Assembly (NCBI GenBank): GCA_029883145.1
Contig: JAOUJR010000055.1
Span: 1-8,901 of the forward strand
DNA: 8,901 nucleotides
Direction of reading: 5' to 3'
Source: Nitrospirota bacterium
Lineage (GTDB): Bacteria > Nitrospirota > Thermodesulfovibrionia > Thermodesulfovibrionales > SM23-35
The notes below the pieces were generated by a model, which worked only from the letters and a program-made list of their open reading frames with translations, did not search any database and had not been told where the DNA came from. The stretch's first letter is position 1, and each line of letters starts with the position of its first letter. Position numbers and translations under genes: made by a program. This document shows, piece by piece, positions 1 through 5,869 of the stretch.

Positions 1-43
1 TCCATAAATGAAATTCTAACATACTTTATATTATTCTTAATCT

Positions 44-703
44 ATGAAATGGCCTAAGGACATAGCCAGGGCGAAAAAGGTTCAAGAGGTTCTTAAGAAA
101 AAGGTAAGAATCACTTCCCTCAGAAAAAGTCTAGAGTATGTTGCCGGCGTTGATGCAGCCTTTTTTGGAGATAAGATCGTTGGGGTAGCATGTCTTTATA
201 AGTATCCCGAGATAATTTTTGTCGAAGAAGCATATTCAATCACAGAAACATCTTTTCCGTATATTCCGGGCTTTTTATCTTTCAGGGAGGGACAGGCAAT
301 CATTCAAGCCATTTATGCCTTGAAGATGAAACCACATGTAATCCTTTTTGATGGTCAGGGAATTGCACATCCAAAGGGGTTTGGGATTGCAGCACATATT
401 GGTGTTCTCCTTGATATACCGACCATCGGTTGTGCAAAATCAAGACTGGTCGGAAACTACAGAGAGCCAGGTTTTAAAAAAGGGAATCGGTCTTCTCTGA
501 TATATAACGGAAAAATCGTCGGAGCGGTTTTGAGAACAAGAGACAATGTGAGACCGGTATTTGTTTCACCAGGGCACAGGACTGATCTAAAAAATTCTAT
601 AAAGGTTATACTCTGCTGCACGAATACATATCGAATTCCAGAGCCTTTGAGGAGTGCAGATTTTATCTCAAAAAAAATAAAGAGAGAGCTATTAGCAGGT
701 TAG
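44..703 (+). CDS. nfi: Endonuclease V (deoxyinosine 3' endonuclease)
   Basis: Endonuclease V cleaves DNA at the second phosphodiester bond 3' of deoxyinosine and starts repair of deaminated adenine. The 219-aa length is normal for the family. Visible signatures are the first catalytic Asp in VAGVDAAF (D37), the wedge PYIPG followed by FLSFRE (residues 72-82, catalytic E82), the third acidic residue in FDGQGIAHPKGFG (D103) and the GCAKSRL strand (129-135). The late VSPGHRTDL segment (174-182) also matches the family. The ATG start gives a full-length N-terminus, and an in-frame stop lies just upstream. No convincing Shine-Dalgarno sequence precedes it, only an AT-rich leader. The gene runs into the oppositely oriented Mth938-like gene, with the last 12 bp shared. 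The identification is firm because all catalytic residues are present. Confidence 0.95.
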   Translation: MKWPKDIARAKKVQEVLKKKVRITSLRKSLEYVAGVDAAFFGDKIVGVACLYKYPEIIFVEEAYSITETSFPYIPGFLSFREGQAIIQAIYALKMKPHVILFDGQGIAHPKGFGIAAHIGVLLDIPTIGCAKSRLVGNYREPGFKKGNRSSLIYNGKIVGAVLRTRDNVRPVFVSPGHRTDLKNSIKVILCCTNTYRIPEPLRSADFISKKIKRELLAG

Positions 704-1033
704 ATGAAAGGCTGCAATTACTACCTTATCGTTCTGAAATGTATTGAAGAGCTCAACTGCTTTTTTTGTGCGTTCAACGTGAACCTCAATACCTTTTGAC
801 TTGAGATGTGATATTGTTTCTTTCGGGACTGCCATTTTCCCGAAATAACCCGTGCCTATTATAAGGATTTCAGGCCCTGCATTGATTGCGTCAGTCAAAT
901 CAATTAACTGAAGATAATGCCCTCTTTCCCTCCACCATGAAGAATCAACCCTTTCTGGATAAATAATGACGTCAGAGGTGTAAGTCTTCCCATCAATGAT
1001 TATTTTGCCAAATGAATAGTGTTCTATTTTCAC
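692..1033 (-). CDS. Mth938-like (DUF498) domain protein
   Basis: This 113-aa protein is a single Mth938-like domain, the small alpha/beta fold found in archaeal MTH938 and in the mitochondrial complex I assembly factor NDUFAF3. The bacterial function is not established, and I assign none. Family features seen are the opening FGKIIIDGKTYTSDVIIYP strand, the W-R-x-x-GH element near residues 34-39, and the conserved PEILIIGTG (54-62) followed by a hydrophobic helix and the GIEVHVERT strand. The start is GTG at 1033. It is supported by a good Shine-Dalgarno sequence, AGGGAGA, about 7 nt upstream (plus-strand 1038-1044), and no in-frame ATG lies nearby. Its 3' end overlaps that of nfi by 12 bp in convergent orientation, so the two are not an operon. 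Confidence 0.85.
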   Translation of the reverse strand: MKIEHYSFGKIIIDGKTYTSDVIIYPERVDSSWWRERGHYLQLIDLTDAINAGPEILIIGTGYFGKMAVPKETISHLKSKGIEVHVERTKKAVELFNTFQNDKVVIAAFHLTC

Positions 1034-1079
1034 CTTATCTCCCTTTTTTATATATTTTAACCTGAATTACACAAGGGTG

Positions 1080-1195
1080 TCATAAAATTTGGTCGTAATT
1101 CTGTCATTGCGACCCCGAACTTGTTTCGGGGTCGCAATGACAGACGTGTCAAAGGTTCTCATGCTCTATCGGCAAATTTGGGCTTTCATAAAATT
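1080..1195. repeat. 10-bp direct repeat flanking the palindrome
   Basis: The sequence TCATAAAATT occurs at 1080-1089 and again at 1186-1195, on either side of the 1101-1143 palindrome. A second shared word, AAATTTGG, occurs at 1085-1092 and 1174-1181. The pair could be a target-site duplication around a roughly 100-bp miniature element, but AT-rich 10-mers also recur by chance. The repeats are seen directly; the element interpretation is inference. No transposase gene or terminal inverted repeat is seen at the edges. Confidence 0.4.
1101..1143. repeat. Perfect 19-bp-stem palindrome, dispersed-repeat-like
   Basis: Positions 1101-1119 and 1125-1143 are perfect reverse complements separated by the 5-nt loop CTTGT. 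The arm begins CTGTCATTGCGACCCC and is far more GC-rich than the surrounding AT-rich spacer. No T-run follows either arm, so it does not look like an intrinsic terminator for either neighbour. Palindromes with a GTCATTGCGA-type arm are familiar as dispersed intergenic repeats in several bacterial lineages; that is from memory. A 10-bp direct repeat lies outside it (separate entry), so it may be the core of a small non-autonomous element. In RNA it would fold very stably. Confidence 0.85.
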
Positions 1196-1197
1196 AT

Positions 1198-1227
1198 TTC
1201 ACATTGGATGTTTATTTTTGCTAAACT
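1198..1227 (+). promoter_or_regulatory. Putative sigma70 promoter for the CBS-DUF47-Pit cluster
   Basis: A -35-like TTCACA (1198-1203, 5 of 6 to consensus) and a -10-like TAAACT (1222-1227, 4 of 6) are separated by 18 bp. They would start transcription near 1234, about 20 nt before the ATG at 1254 and just ahead of the Shine-Dalgarno sequence GGGAGGTG at 1242-1249. An alternative pair, TTGGAT (1204-1209) and TATAGC (1227-1232) with 17-bp spacing, overlaps it. Context supports a promoter here because the gene upstream points the other way, but the exact boxes are a guess. Confidence 0.4.
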
Positions 1228-1253
1228 ATAGCCAAATCTTTGGGAGGTGAGAT

Positions 1254-1649
1254 ATGAAAGCAGAAGAATTAATGGTCAAAAAAATAGAGTTTATTGATGC
1301 TGATGCCCCGGTATATGATGCCATAGAAAAAATGATTGACAAAAGACTCAGGTCATTGGTGGTAAAACCGAAGGATGAAAAAGATACTTATGGGGTTATC
1401 ACTGCAAGGGATATTGTGTTTAAGGTGATCGGTAAAAATATTGATGTTAAAAAAATAAATGTTGAAGAAATTGCAGAAAAGCCGCTGATCTGTATTAATA
1501 GAACTATGGAATTAGAACATATTATCAATTTATTGAAAAACTATAATATTTCCAGGGCATTCGTATGTGACGGGGTTGAGGTCGTCGGGGTCGTTGCTTT
1601 ATTAGATGTTATGGGTGCGGCATTGATACAAAAGGCAAAAGGAAGTTAA
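1254..1649 (+). CDS. Tandem CBS-domain (Bateman module) protein
   Basis: The 131-aa protein is almost entirely one CBS pair: CBS1 at about residues 1-60 and CBS2 at about 70-128. It has no catalytic or DNA-binding domain. CBS1 ends in GVITARD (47-53), matching the usual G-h-x-T/S-x-x-D nucleotide ribose/phosphate-binding pattern. CBS2 has GVVALLD (112-118), where the Thr/Ser is Ala, so perhaps only one site binds ligand well. Stand-alone CBS pairs commonly bind AMP, ADP, ATP or S-adenosylmethionine and regulate partners. The ATG follows a strong GGGAGGTG Shine-Dalgarno sequence. The next gene, for a DUF47/PhoU-like protein, starts 2 bp after the stop, so they are very likely co-translated. 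I infer a role in sensing nucleotide status for the phosphate transporter downstream; the sequence does not prove this. Confidence 0.88.
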   Translation: MKAEELMVKKIEFIDADAPVYDAIEKMIDKRLRSLVVKPKDEKDTYGVITARDIVFKVIGKNIDVKKINVEEIAEKPLICINRTMELEHIINLLKNYNISRAFVCDGVEVVGVVALLDVMGAALIQKAKGS

Positions 1650-1651
1650 CT

Positions 1652-2287
1652 ATGGGGATTGAAAAAATGCTCTTTGGCGGTAAAGCAGAGCAACAGGTCT
1701 TAGAAAAAATAAAGACACACATAAGAATCCTCTGGTCCGCTTCGGATTGTTTCCAGAAGGCACTTGAAGAGCGCGACAGGGATTTGGTGTATTGTGTCCC
1801 TGATCTTGAGAGGGAAGGAGACAGTGTCAGGCGAGAAATAGTTTCAAAAATTTATGAAGGGGCTTTTTTACCATTCCTCCGTTCGAGTATATGCAGGTTT
1901 GTTGAAATAGTGGATGAAGCCTTTGATGTCCTGGAAGACGCAGCCTATGAATTTGAAAATTTAAATTTACAATTAGATGAAGACATGGAAGAGGATTGCG
2001 TTAAGATCGCTGATACAAACTCAAAGATGTGCGAGATGCTTTTGCTCGCCTTTGAAACATTATTCGGGAAAGGAGATTTAAGAGAGAAAAACCTGGCAGT
2101 CAGGATTTATGAGAAGAAAGTTGATGAAATAAAATTTGATCTGCTCAAAAAGATGAGAAAAAAAGAGATAAAAAACTTCTGGGAGGGGAAAACACTTTCA
2201 GATTTTATATCATATCTTACACACGTAAGTGATGTGATTGAAGATGCCAGCGATTATCTCACTGTAATAAAAACAAGTTTGAAATAA
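1652..2287 (+). CDS. DUF47 / TIGR00153 family PhoU-like phosphate transport regulator
   Basis: This 211-aa all-helical, charged soluble protein matches the DUF47 family (TIGR00153), relatives of PhoU usually encoded beside Pit transporters. The opening MGIEKMLFGGKAEQQVLEKIKTH is the usual family start. Long amphipathic helices follow, carrying the acidic/basic pattern that binds metal clusters in PhoU: LEREGDSVRREIVSKIYEGAF near 51-71 and the E-x-x-D-x-x-x-D/E motifs FVEIVDEAFDVLED (82-95) and THVSDVIEDASDYL (190-203). The length is typical. The start codon sits 2 bp after the CBS gene and uses an AGGAAG Shine-Dalgarno sequence inside that gene's end. The pit gene lies 92 bp downstream. The expected role is cytoplasmic control of Pit-mediated phosphate uptake, inferred from family and context. 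Confidence 0.9.
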   Translation: MGIEKMLFGGKAEQQVLEKIKTHIRILWSASDCFQKALEERDRDLVYCVPDLEREGDSVRREIVSKIYEGAFLPFLRSSICRFVEIVDEAFDVLEDAAYEFENLNLQLDEDMEEDCVKIADTNSKMCEMLLLAFETLFGKGDLREKNLAVRIYEKKVDEIKFDLLKKMRKKEIKNFWEGKTLSDFISYLTHVSDVIEDASDYLTVIKTSLK

Positions 2288-2379
2288 ATTCTTATCTTGG
2301 CAGTTTTGTTTTGTTACTCTATGCCAAATTGTAAAACAGCCATGGTAGAACAACATAATAAAAAAACTCATATATGTAA
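2288..2379. other. Leader between DUF47 and pit genes with an inverted half-site pair
   Basis: This 92-bp non-coding gap interrupts an otherwise tight cluster. TTGGCA (2297-2302) and TGCCAA (2322-2327) are 6-bp inverted repeats with a 19-bp spacer. Read as a promoter, TTGGCA with TATGCC (2320-2325) has 17-bp spacing. Either reading could give pit its own transcription control or an operator, but both signals are weak and chance is possible. No strong hairpin with a T-run is present. Confidence 0.25.
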
Positions 2380-3342
2380 TTGTTCTCCTCGATGGAAGAA
2401 TTAATCCCCTTAGCTGCCTGCCTTTTAATAGCCTTCGGAATAGGTTCAAACGATACATCAAACGCCCTTGGAGTGTGTATCGGTGCGGGGATAATAAAGT
2501 TGCGAAAGGCTTTATTTCTTTTCGGATTCCTCGTTATGCTTGGTATTTTATTATCGGGGGAAAGGGTGATGAAGACAGTGGGGAAAGACCTTTTAGAACC
2601 AAATCTCTTTATTTTAAATACCTCGATAACTATTGCAGCAGTATTAATCATTTATTCTAACTGGAGGAAATTACCTATTTCCACCCATCAGGTAATCATT
2701 GGAAGTTTAGTAGGGTCGGGGATTGGATCATCTGTAGATGTAAATTTTTTATCTCTCTTGGAAATTATTATCTCTTGGATTATATCTCCTGTTATCGCCT
2801 TCTTTTTCGCATATACCCTCTATAGAATAATGGAGAAAACACTTTCAAAATTGCCTTTCCTTCAGATTGAAAGAATTCTCAAAATTTTATTACTCATAAG
2901 CGGAATGATGATTGCTTACAATACCGGAGCGAATGAGCTTGCAACTATTTTAGGCCCGGTCATATATTCCGGAGCAGTTGGTAAAATGCCTGCATCGTTG
3001 TTAGGTTCCCTTTTCGTATTTCTTGGAGCTTTTATCTTAAGCCACCGTGTCATTGAAACAATCGGTAAAGGAATAACCACTTTGGACCCTTATTCAGGAT
3101 TTGCTGCCCAGTTCGGTGCAGGTTGTTGCGTGTTACTCTTTACATTCCTGGGAATGCCCGTTTCAACAACATACTGCATAATTGGCGCAATCAGTGGCGT
3201 AGGCATGTTAAAAGGAACGGAAATGGTGAGGAAGGAGCTCATTAAAAAGATAATTTTCAATCTGATTCTTGTCCCCTTGTTAGCCTTTTTTATCAGTTTT
3301 GAACTTGGAAGAGAAACGCTCGCATTGTTGGTGATTGATTAG
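2380..3342 (+). CDS. pit: Inorganic phosphate transporter, PiT/PHO4 family
   Basis: This inner-membrane phosphate permease of the PiT family probably uses H+ or Na+ as coupling ion. The family has two inverted PHO4 repeats. Repeat 1 shows GSNDTSNA (22-29) and PISTHQVIIGS (99-109). Repeat 2 shows NTGANELAT (181-189) and PVSTTYCIIGA (260-270). About ten hydrophobic segments can be counted, for example 7-24, 44-60, 77-92, 126-148, 167-182, 206-222, 244-260 and 289-307. At 320 aa it is a short form without the large cytoplasmic loop of longer Pit proteins. The second signature has Glu for the usual Asp and Thr for the usual Asn, so the repeats are not equivalent. The start is uncertain: TTG at 2380 follows an in-frame stop, while ATG at 2392 gives MEELIPLA. 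Neither has a good Shine-Dalgarno sequence. It belongs with the DUF47 and CBS genes upstream. Confidence 0.93.
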   Translation: MFSSMEELIPLAACLLIAFGIGSNDTSNALGVCIGAGIIKLRKALFLFGFLVMLGILLSGERVMKTVGKDLLEPNLFILNTSITIAAVLIIYSNWRKLPISTHQVIIGSLVGSGIGSSVDVNFLSLLEIIISWIISPVIAFFFAYTLYRIMEKTLSKLPFLQIERILKILLLISGMMIAYNTGANELATILGPVIYSGAVGKMPASLLGSLFVFLGAFILSHRVIETIGKGITTLDPYSGFAAQFGAGCCVLLFTFLGMPVSTTYCIIGAISGVGMLKGTEMVRKELIKKIIFNLILVPLLAFFISFELGRETLALLVID

Positions 3343-3385
3343 TAAGTTAAAAAGGAATAAAATACTACATAGAACAGAGCGACTT

Positions 3386-4384
3386 ATGACTTACAGCAGA
3401 ATTCTGAGAGAATTTAAAAAGAAAAAGATACTTGTCATTGGAGACTTAATACTCGACCGCTATATACGGGGAAAGGTGAACAGGATATCTCCAGAAGCAC
3501 CTGTGCCTATAGTTGAAGTGACAGATGAGGATTTTTTTCTTGGGGGTGCTTCTAATGTCGCCCATAACATAACAGCACTTGGAGGTCACTCAACAATTGT
3601 AGGGGTGACAGGTAATGATAGGGCTGGAGAAGTTCTCATGAATATTCTGGAGGATAGAGGAATACGATATGGAGGTGTATTCCGGTGCTCAAGACCTACG
3701 ACGGTTAAAACAAGAGTAATAGCCCATAATCAGCAGGTAGTAAGATTTGATGAAGAGTACAAAGCGAAGATCGATGGAAAAATTTTCAGGGGACTTCTGG
3801 AATACATAAGCAAGGTGATACCCGACCATGACGCAGTGATTATCTCTGATTATAAAAAGGGGATTATATCTTCTGAACTTGTAAGAGAAGTGCTTAAAAA
3901 TTCAAGGCCTATGCACATCTTTGTTTCAGTTGATCCAAAGATTGGCCATTTTCATTTTTATAAAAATTTTTCTCTCATCACACCAAATATTCATGAAGCC
4001 TCTGTTGCTTCAGGTATAGAGATTAAAGACGAGAATTCTCTTATCACCGCAGGGAGGACACTTTTAAGAAAAATCTCATGCGATGCGGTACTTATTACAC
4101 GTGGTGAACACGGAATGAGTCTTTTTGAAAAAAAGAAAGTATCGCATATTCCTACTCTTGCAAGGAATGTGTATGATGTGACCGGTGCAGGAGATACAGT
4201 AATCGCAACTTTTACTCTCGCATATGCTGCAGGTGCAAGTATGGAAGAGTCAGCAGTTATTGCTAATCATGCAGCAGGCATAGTTGTGGGTGAGCTTGGT
4301 ACCGCAGTCGTAACACCAGACCAATTAAGTAAATCGTTGGGCGTGAATCGCGAGTTGAAAATAAGAGAATCCATTTACGCTTGA
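3386..4384 (+). CDS. rfaE1: D-glycero-beta-D-manno-heptose-7-phosphate kinase (monofunctional)
   Basis: This PfkB/ribokinase-family kinase phosphorylates D-glycero-D-manno-heptose 7-phosphate at C1, giving the 1,7-bisphosphate for ADP-heptose and lipopolysaccharide inner core. It matches the N-terminal half of HldE/RfaE: IGDLILDRYIRG (18-29), RISPEAPVPIVEV (33-45), GGASNVAHN (53-61) and the C-terminal PfkB signature DVTGAGDT (264-271) with its anion hole and catalytic Asp. At 332 aa it lacks the cytidylyltransferase domain of bifunctional HldE, so a separate RfaE2 should be encoded elsewhere. I chose ATG 3386 because MTYSRILREFKKKKILVIGD aligns with the usual family N-terminus. The same frame is open from a TTG at 3335, which would overlap pit by 8 bp and add 17 basic residues. 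Either way it follows pit closely and may share its transcript. Confidence 0.92.
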   Translation: MTYSRILREFKKKKILVIGDLILDRYIRGKVNRISPEAPVPIVEVTDEDFFLGGASNVAHNITALGGHSTIVGVTGNDRAGEVLMNILEDRGIRYGGVFRCSRPTTVKTRVIAHNQQVVRFDEEYKAKIDGKIFRGLLEYISKVIPDHDAVIISDYKKGIISSELVREVLKNSRPMHIFVSVDPKIGHFHFYKNFSLITPNIHEASVASGIEIKDENSLITAGRTLLRKISCDAVLITRGEHGMSLFEKKKVSHIPTLARNVYDVTGAGDTVIATFTLAYAAGASMEESAVIANHAAGIVVGELGTAVVTPDQLSKSLGVNRELKIRESIYA

Positions 4385-4406
4385 CATCTCACGTTTTACA
4401 ATTAAA

Positions 4407-5477
4407 ATGGTAAAGATGATGACTCATAAAGCAGTAGCATTATTTTCAGGGGGTCTTGATAGTACACTTGCAATTCTCGCGATACTCAAACAGGGTATTG
4501 AGGTTAAGGCCGTAATGTTTCTGACGCATTTTGGCTGTGGTACATCTATTAAGACTTCATGTTCACATAATCCATTGTCTACCGCAGAAAAATATGGATT
4601 TGAGATTAAACTCCTCGATGTAGCAGATAGATTCATGGAGATAGTGAAAAATCCCAAGTTTGGCTATGGAAGGAATTTAAATCCGTGTATCGATTGTAGA
4701 ATCCTTATGCTTAAAGAGGCAAATGGAGTTATGGATTCGATAGGAGCAGATTTTATTGTTACAGGTGAAGTACTCGGGCAGAGACCGATGAGCCAGAGGA
4801 AGGATATATTAAATGTGATTGACAGAGAAGCGGGAACCATAGGTTATGTGTTAAGACCATTAAGTGCAAAACTCTTAAAAATCACAATCCCTGAGGCGAA
4901 GGGAATTGTGAACAGGGATATGCTCTATGACTTCAGCGGTCGCTCAAGAAAGCCGCAGATTGCCCTTGCAAAAGAATTCGGACTCATTGATTATCCTGAA
5001 CCAGCAGGAGGCTGTCTTTTAACAGAACCCAACTATGCGCACAGGCTTAGAGAACTGCTGGTTCATAATCCTGATTCGCAGTTTAAAGAAATTGAAATGT
5101 TGAAGATAGGCAGACACTTCAGATTTTCTTCTTCATGTAAGATTATCGTAGGGAGGGATAAAGCTGAAAACGAGACGATACAGTCTTTGTCAGAGAGTAA
5201 TGATTACCTGTTGAAAGTTGAGGGATACGGAAGCCCGATAACTCTGGTTACAGGTGAAATTACCGAGGAGACATTAAGGGTTGCAGCGTCTCTCTGTGTA
5301 CGATACTCTGATGCAAAACATCTCTCCGAGGTTGAAGTAATTGTTGTTAATGGTAGTGATACATTCAGACTCAGGGTTTCACCTGCAGATGATGAAATAA
5401 TCATACGTTACAGGATAGAGAAGAAAAATAAATCCTTAGCTCCTAAAACTACTCCCTGCTCACTGCATATTTCTTAG
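4407..5477 (+). CDS. ThiI-like PP-loop tRNA thiolation protein with C-terminal NFACT-R-like domain
   Basis: The 356-aa protein starts with an adenylating PP-loop ATPase domain: SGGLDS at 14-19, as in ThiI, MnmA and TtcA, enzymes that activate a tRNA uridine or cytidine for sulfur insertion. TGEVLGQRPMSQ (119-130) is typical of the ThiI-like branch. Cysteines occur at C44, C52, the pair C94/C97 in NPCIDCR, and C203 in AGGCLLTEP; the CxxC plus a distal Cys is a layout seen where an Fe-S cluster or persulfide serves sulfur transfer. From about 215 on, and clearly at 265-340 (GSPITLVTG, RYSDAK, RLRVSPADDEIIIRYRI), it resembles the NFACT-R-type domain linked to ThiI-like proteins. It lacks the N-terminal ferredoxin-like and THUMP domains of E. 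coli ThiI, so calling it ThiI proper would be wrong. RNA thiolation is inferred. It starts 22 bp after rfaE1; ATGs at 4416 and 4419 are alternative starts. Confidence 0.85.
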   Translation: MVKMMTHKAVALFSGGLDSTLAILAILKQGIEVKAVMFLTHFGCGTSIKTSCSHNPLSTAEKYGFEIKLLDVADRFMEIVKNPKFGYGRNLNPCIDCRILMLKEANGVMDSIGADFIVTGEVLGQRPMSQRKDILNVIDREAGTIGYVLRPLSAKLLKITIPEAKGIVNRDMLYDFSGRSRKPQIALAKEFGLIDYPEPAGGCLLTEPNYAHRLRELLVHNPDSQFKEIEMLKIGRHFRFSSSCKIIVGRDKAENETIQSLSESNDYLLKVEGYGSPITLVTGEITEETLRVAASLCVRYSDAKHLSEVEVIVVNGSDTFRLRVSPADDEIIIRYRIEKKNKSLAPKTTPCSLHIS

Positions 5478-5480
5478 CAG

Positions 5481-5834
5481 TTAATTTTTGCCCCACACAG
5501 AGATAAACTCATTATAGGTGATGCTGAATGCATCTCTGAACGCCTGATTAATATCAGTTCCTTTTGAGAGAGACAGAAACAGTTCTTTTATCCTGAAGAG
5601 GCCATATTTTTCTATGAGATATGAAACCGCTGAATAACTCTCCCGATACGCAATTCTGACGTTTTCACCTCTGAGCCTGGAGAATGATTTCTCAAGATAA
5701 TTGAGGGGAATGACCTGGCCAATTTTTTTCGGATAATGTGTTGAGAAATGCTCTGCAAGCCCCTCGTGAATCCATGAGGGACATCTGGGAGTAAGCGAAT
5801 GGACAACAGCATGAGTATATTCATGGAAGAGCAC
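5481..5834 (-). CDS. Peptidase MA-like zinc protease fragment (C-terminal domain)
   Basis: This is the catalytic part of a gluzincin of the peptidase-MA type. HEYTH (residues 4-8) supplies two zinc-binding His and the catalytic Glu. PSWIHEGLAEHFS (19-31) carries the downstream Glu ligand in the usual EGLAE context. The GTG at 5834 encodes what is normally an internal Val, immediately before the HExxH helix, so it is probably not a natural start. The same frame stays open upstream to a stop near 5938 and reads GRIRRLPIRG then ATLKKVLFHEYTH, which fits the substrate-edge strand ahead of HExxH in this family. The missing N-terminal part is the TPR-containing frame at 5870-6280, one base out of register. 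The 3' end lies 3 bp from the end of the convergent ThiI-like gene. It is probably a pseudogene remnant unless a frameshift rescues it. Confidence 0.7.
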   Translation of the reverse strand: MLFHEYTHAVVHSLTPRCPSWIHEGLAEHFSTHYPKKIGQVIPLNYLEKSFSRLRGENVRIAYRESYSAVSYLIEKYGLFRIKELFLSLSKGTDINQAFRDAFSITYNEFISVWGKN

Positions 5835-5869
5835 CTTTTTCAGGGTTGCACTTTGCCCTTCAACTCCTC

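Noticed and set aside
1047..1074. Minus-strand TTGTGT and TATAAA boxes with 16-bp spacing ahead of the Mth938-like gene.
   Set aside because: The implied transcript start would fall on the Shine-Dalgarno sequence, leaving a leader of only several bases, so the good ribosome site would be lost.
1101..1143. The perfect palindrome as a bidirectional Rho-independent terminator.
   Set aside because: No T-run follows either arm, and it lies upstream of both flanking genes (divergent starts), where a terminator is not expected.
2319..2651. Minus-strand open frames across the start of pit.
   Set aside because: They are antisense to the clear PiT coding frame and show no recognisable protein features.
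4381..4402. Consensus -35-like TTGACA at the end of rfaE1 with TACAAT downstream, as a promoter for the ThiI-like gene.
   Set aside because: The boxes are only 10 bp apart, far too close for a sigma70 promoter, and no good -10 sits at 16-18 bp spacing.
5462..5490. Hairpin ACTGC/GCAGT followed by TAATTTTTG as an intrinsic terminator after the ThiI-like gene.
   Set aside because: The stem is only 5 bp with a 10-nt loop and the T-run is interrupted; too weak to call.
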